This document shows, one piece after another, positions 63,824 through 64,000 of a stretch of 64,000 nucleotides of DNA. The position numbers were made by a program, and so were the translations under genes. The notes beneath the pieces were generated by a model. That model was not told where the DNA came from and did not search any database. It was given only the letters and a program-made list of their open reading frames with translations. Source of the DNA: Puffinus mauretanicus (Eukaryota > Chordata > Aves > Procellariiformes > Procellariidae); contig JAJKFH010000801.1 of the NCBI GenBank assembly GCA_023333565.1, forward strand, positions 248,001 to 312,000, read 5' to 3'. Position 1 is the first letter of the stretch, and each line of letters begins with the position of its first letter.

Positions 63824-63885
63824 GTAAACAACTTGGGCATGTAAACATGGCCAAACTTGAGCAAGTAAACTTGTACAAGTAAACA
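63824..63885 (+). promoter_or_regulatory. Cluster of four forkhead-like GTAAAC motifs
   Basis: GTAAACA at 63824, 63841 and 63879, and GTAAACT at 63865, all on the plus strand, three within an AAGTAAAC context. It fits the FOX-family core RTAAACA. It may equally be a decayed tandem repeat of CAAGTAAAC. Confidence 0.35.
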
Positions 63886-64000
63886 ACAGATGCATGTTTA
63901 GCCATGTTTGGTCTAGGGGTAGGATATTGCTGGGACCATGGAACCAACTACTGGGGAGATCACAGGTGCACACCGGTTACCTGAGAGACCCATTGTGTGG

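Noticed and set aside
1..64000. CRISPR arrays, operons, riboswitches or prokaryotic promoters
   Set aside because: No spaced direct-repeat arrays or gene clusters. Composition and repeats are those of a vertebrate nuclear genome.
1..64000. CR1-type LINE 3' ends
   Set aside because: I looked for the ATTCTATGATTCTAT-type terminal repeats common in birds and did not see a convincing copy on either strand.

Overview
The window looks like AT-rich, gene-poor vertebrate nuclear DNA, most probably from a bird. Evidence: long single-copy stretches with stops in all frames, no bacterial-style gene packing, long homopyrimidine and microsatellite tracts, and four copies of an endogenous-retrovirus LTR family whose ends and internal sequence match the ERVL-like LTRs common in avian genomes (family assignment is from memory, not from a search). 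No complete protein-coding gene is visible. The window is best read as an intergenic desert or large intron(s).

Layout. 1-8.06 kb: unremarkable AT-rich DNA ending in a TTTTA microsatellite. 8.56-11.16 kb: the only clear protein-coding ancestry, the 5' half of an endogenous retrovirus on the minus strand. In viral order it has a 5' LTR, a primer-binding site, a gag remnant, protease and reverse transcriptase, and it is broken by two frameshifts, an internal stop and a missing 3' end. Its primer-binding site is extraordinary: it extends into a complete tRNA-Lys(CTT)-like sequence, with the post-transcriptional CCA, and this runs directly into the gag frame. 11.2-28.2 kb: non-coding DNA with a short tandem repeat, a cluster of POU-like sites, a perfect 20-bp palindrome and a decayed interspersed repeat. 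28.19-28.78 kb: a solo LTR (minus). 28.8-48 kb: non-coding, with an unexplained 18-bp minisatellite (32.68 kb), a small CpG-rich patch followed by a consensus splice donor (39.4-39.66 kb), and one copy of an unidentified dispersed repeat (41.5 kb). 47.99-48.51 kb: a solo LTR (plus) with a perfect 5-bp target-site duplication. 49.83-50.30 kb: a 470-bp polypyrimidine tract. 56.38-56.59 kb: a 5'-truncated LTR. 57.78-57.89 kb: an AT-only repeat. 59.0-59.4 kb: the second copy of the dispersed repeat. 62.465-62.560 kb: a candidate 96-bp internal coding exon with good splice signals. 63.82-63.89 kb: a cluster of forkhead-like GTAAAC motifs.

How the parts relate: the four LTRs belong to one family but fall into two sequence subtypes (10.6 with 48.0 kb; 28.2 with 56.4 kb), so at least two insertion waves are recorded. 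The proviral fragment is the only copy retaining internal sequence. If the candidate exon is real, most of the window may be the intron(s) of a plus-strand gene, and the CpG-rich patch could be an upstream alternative first exon. That link is speculative.
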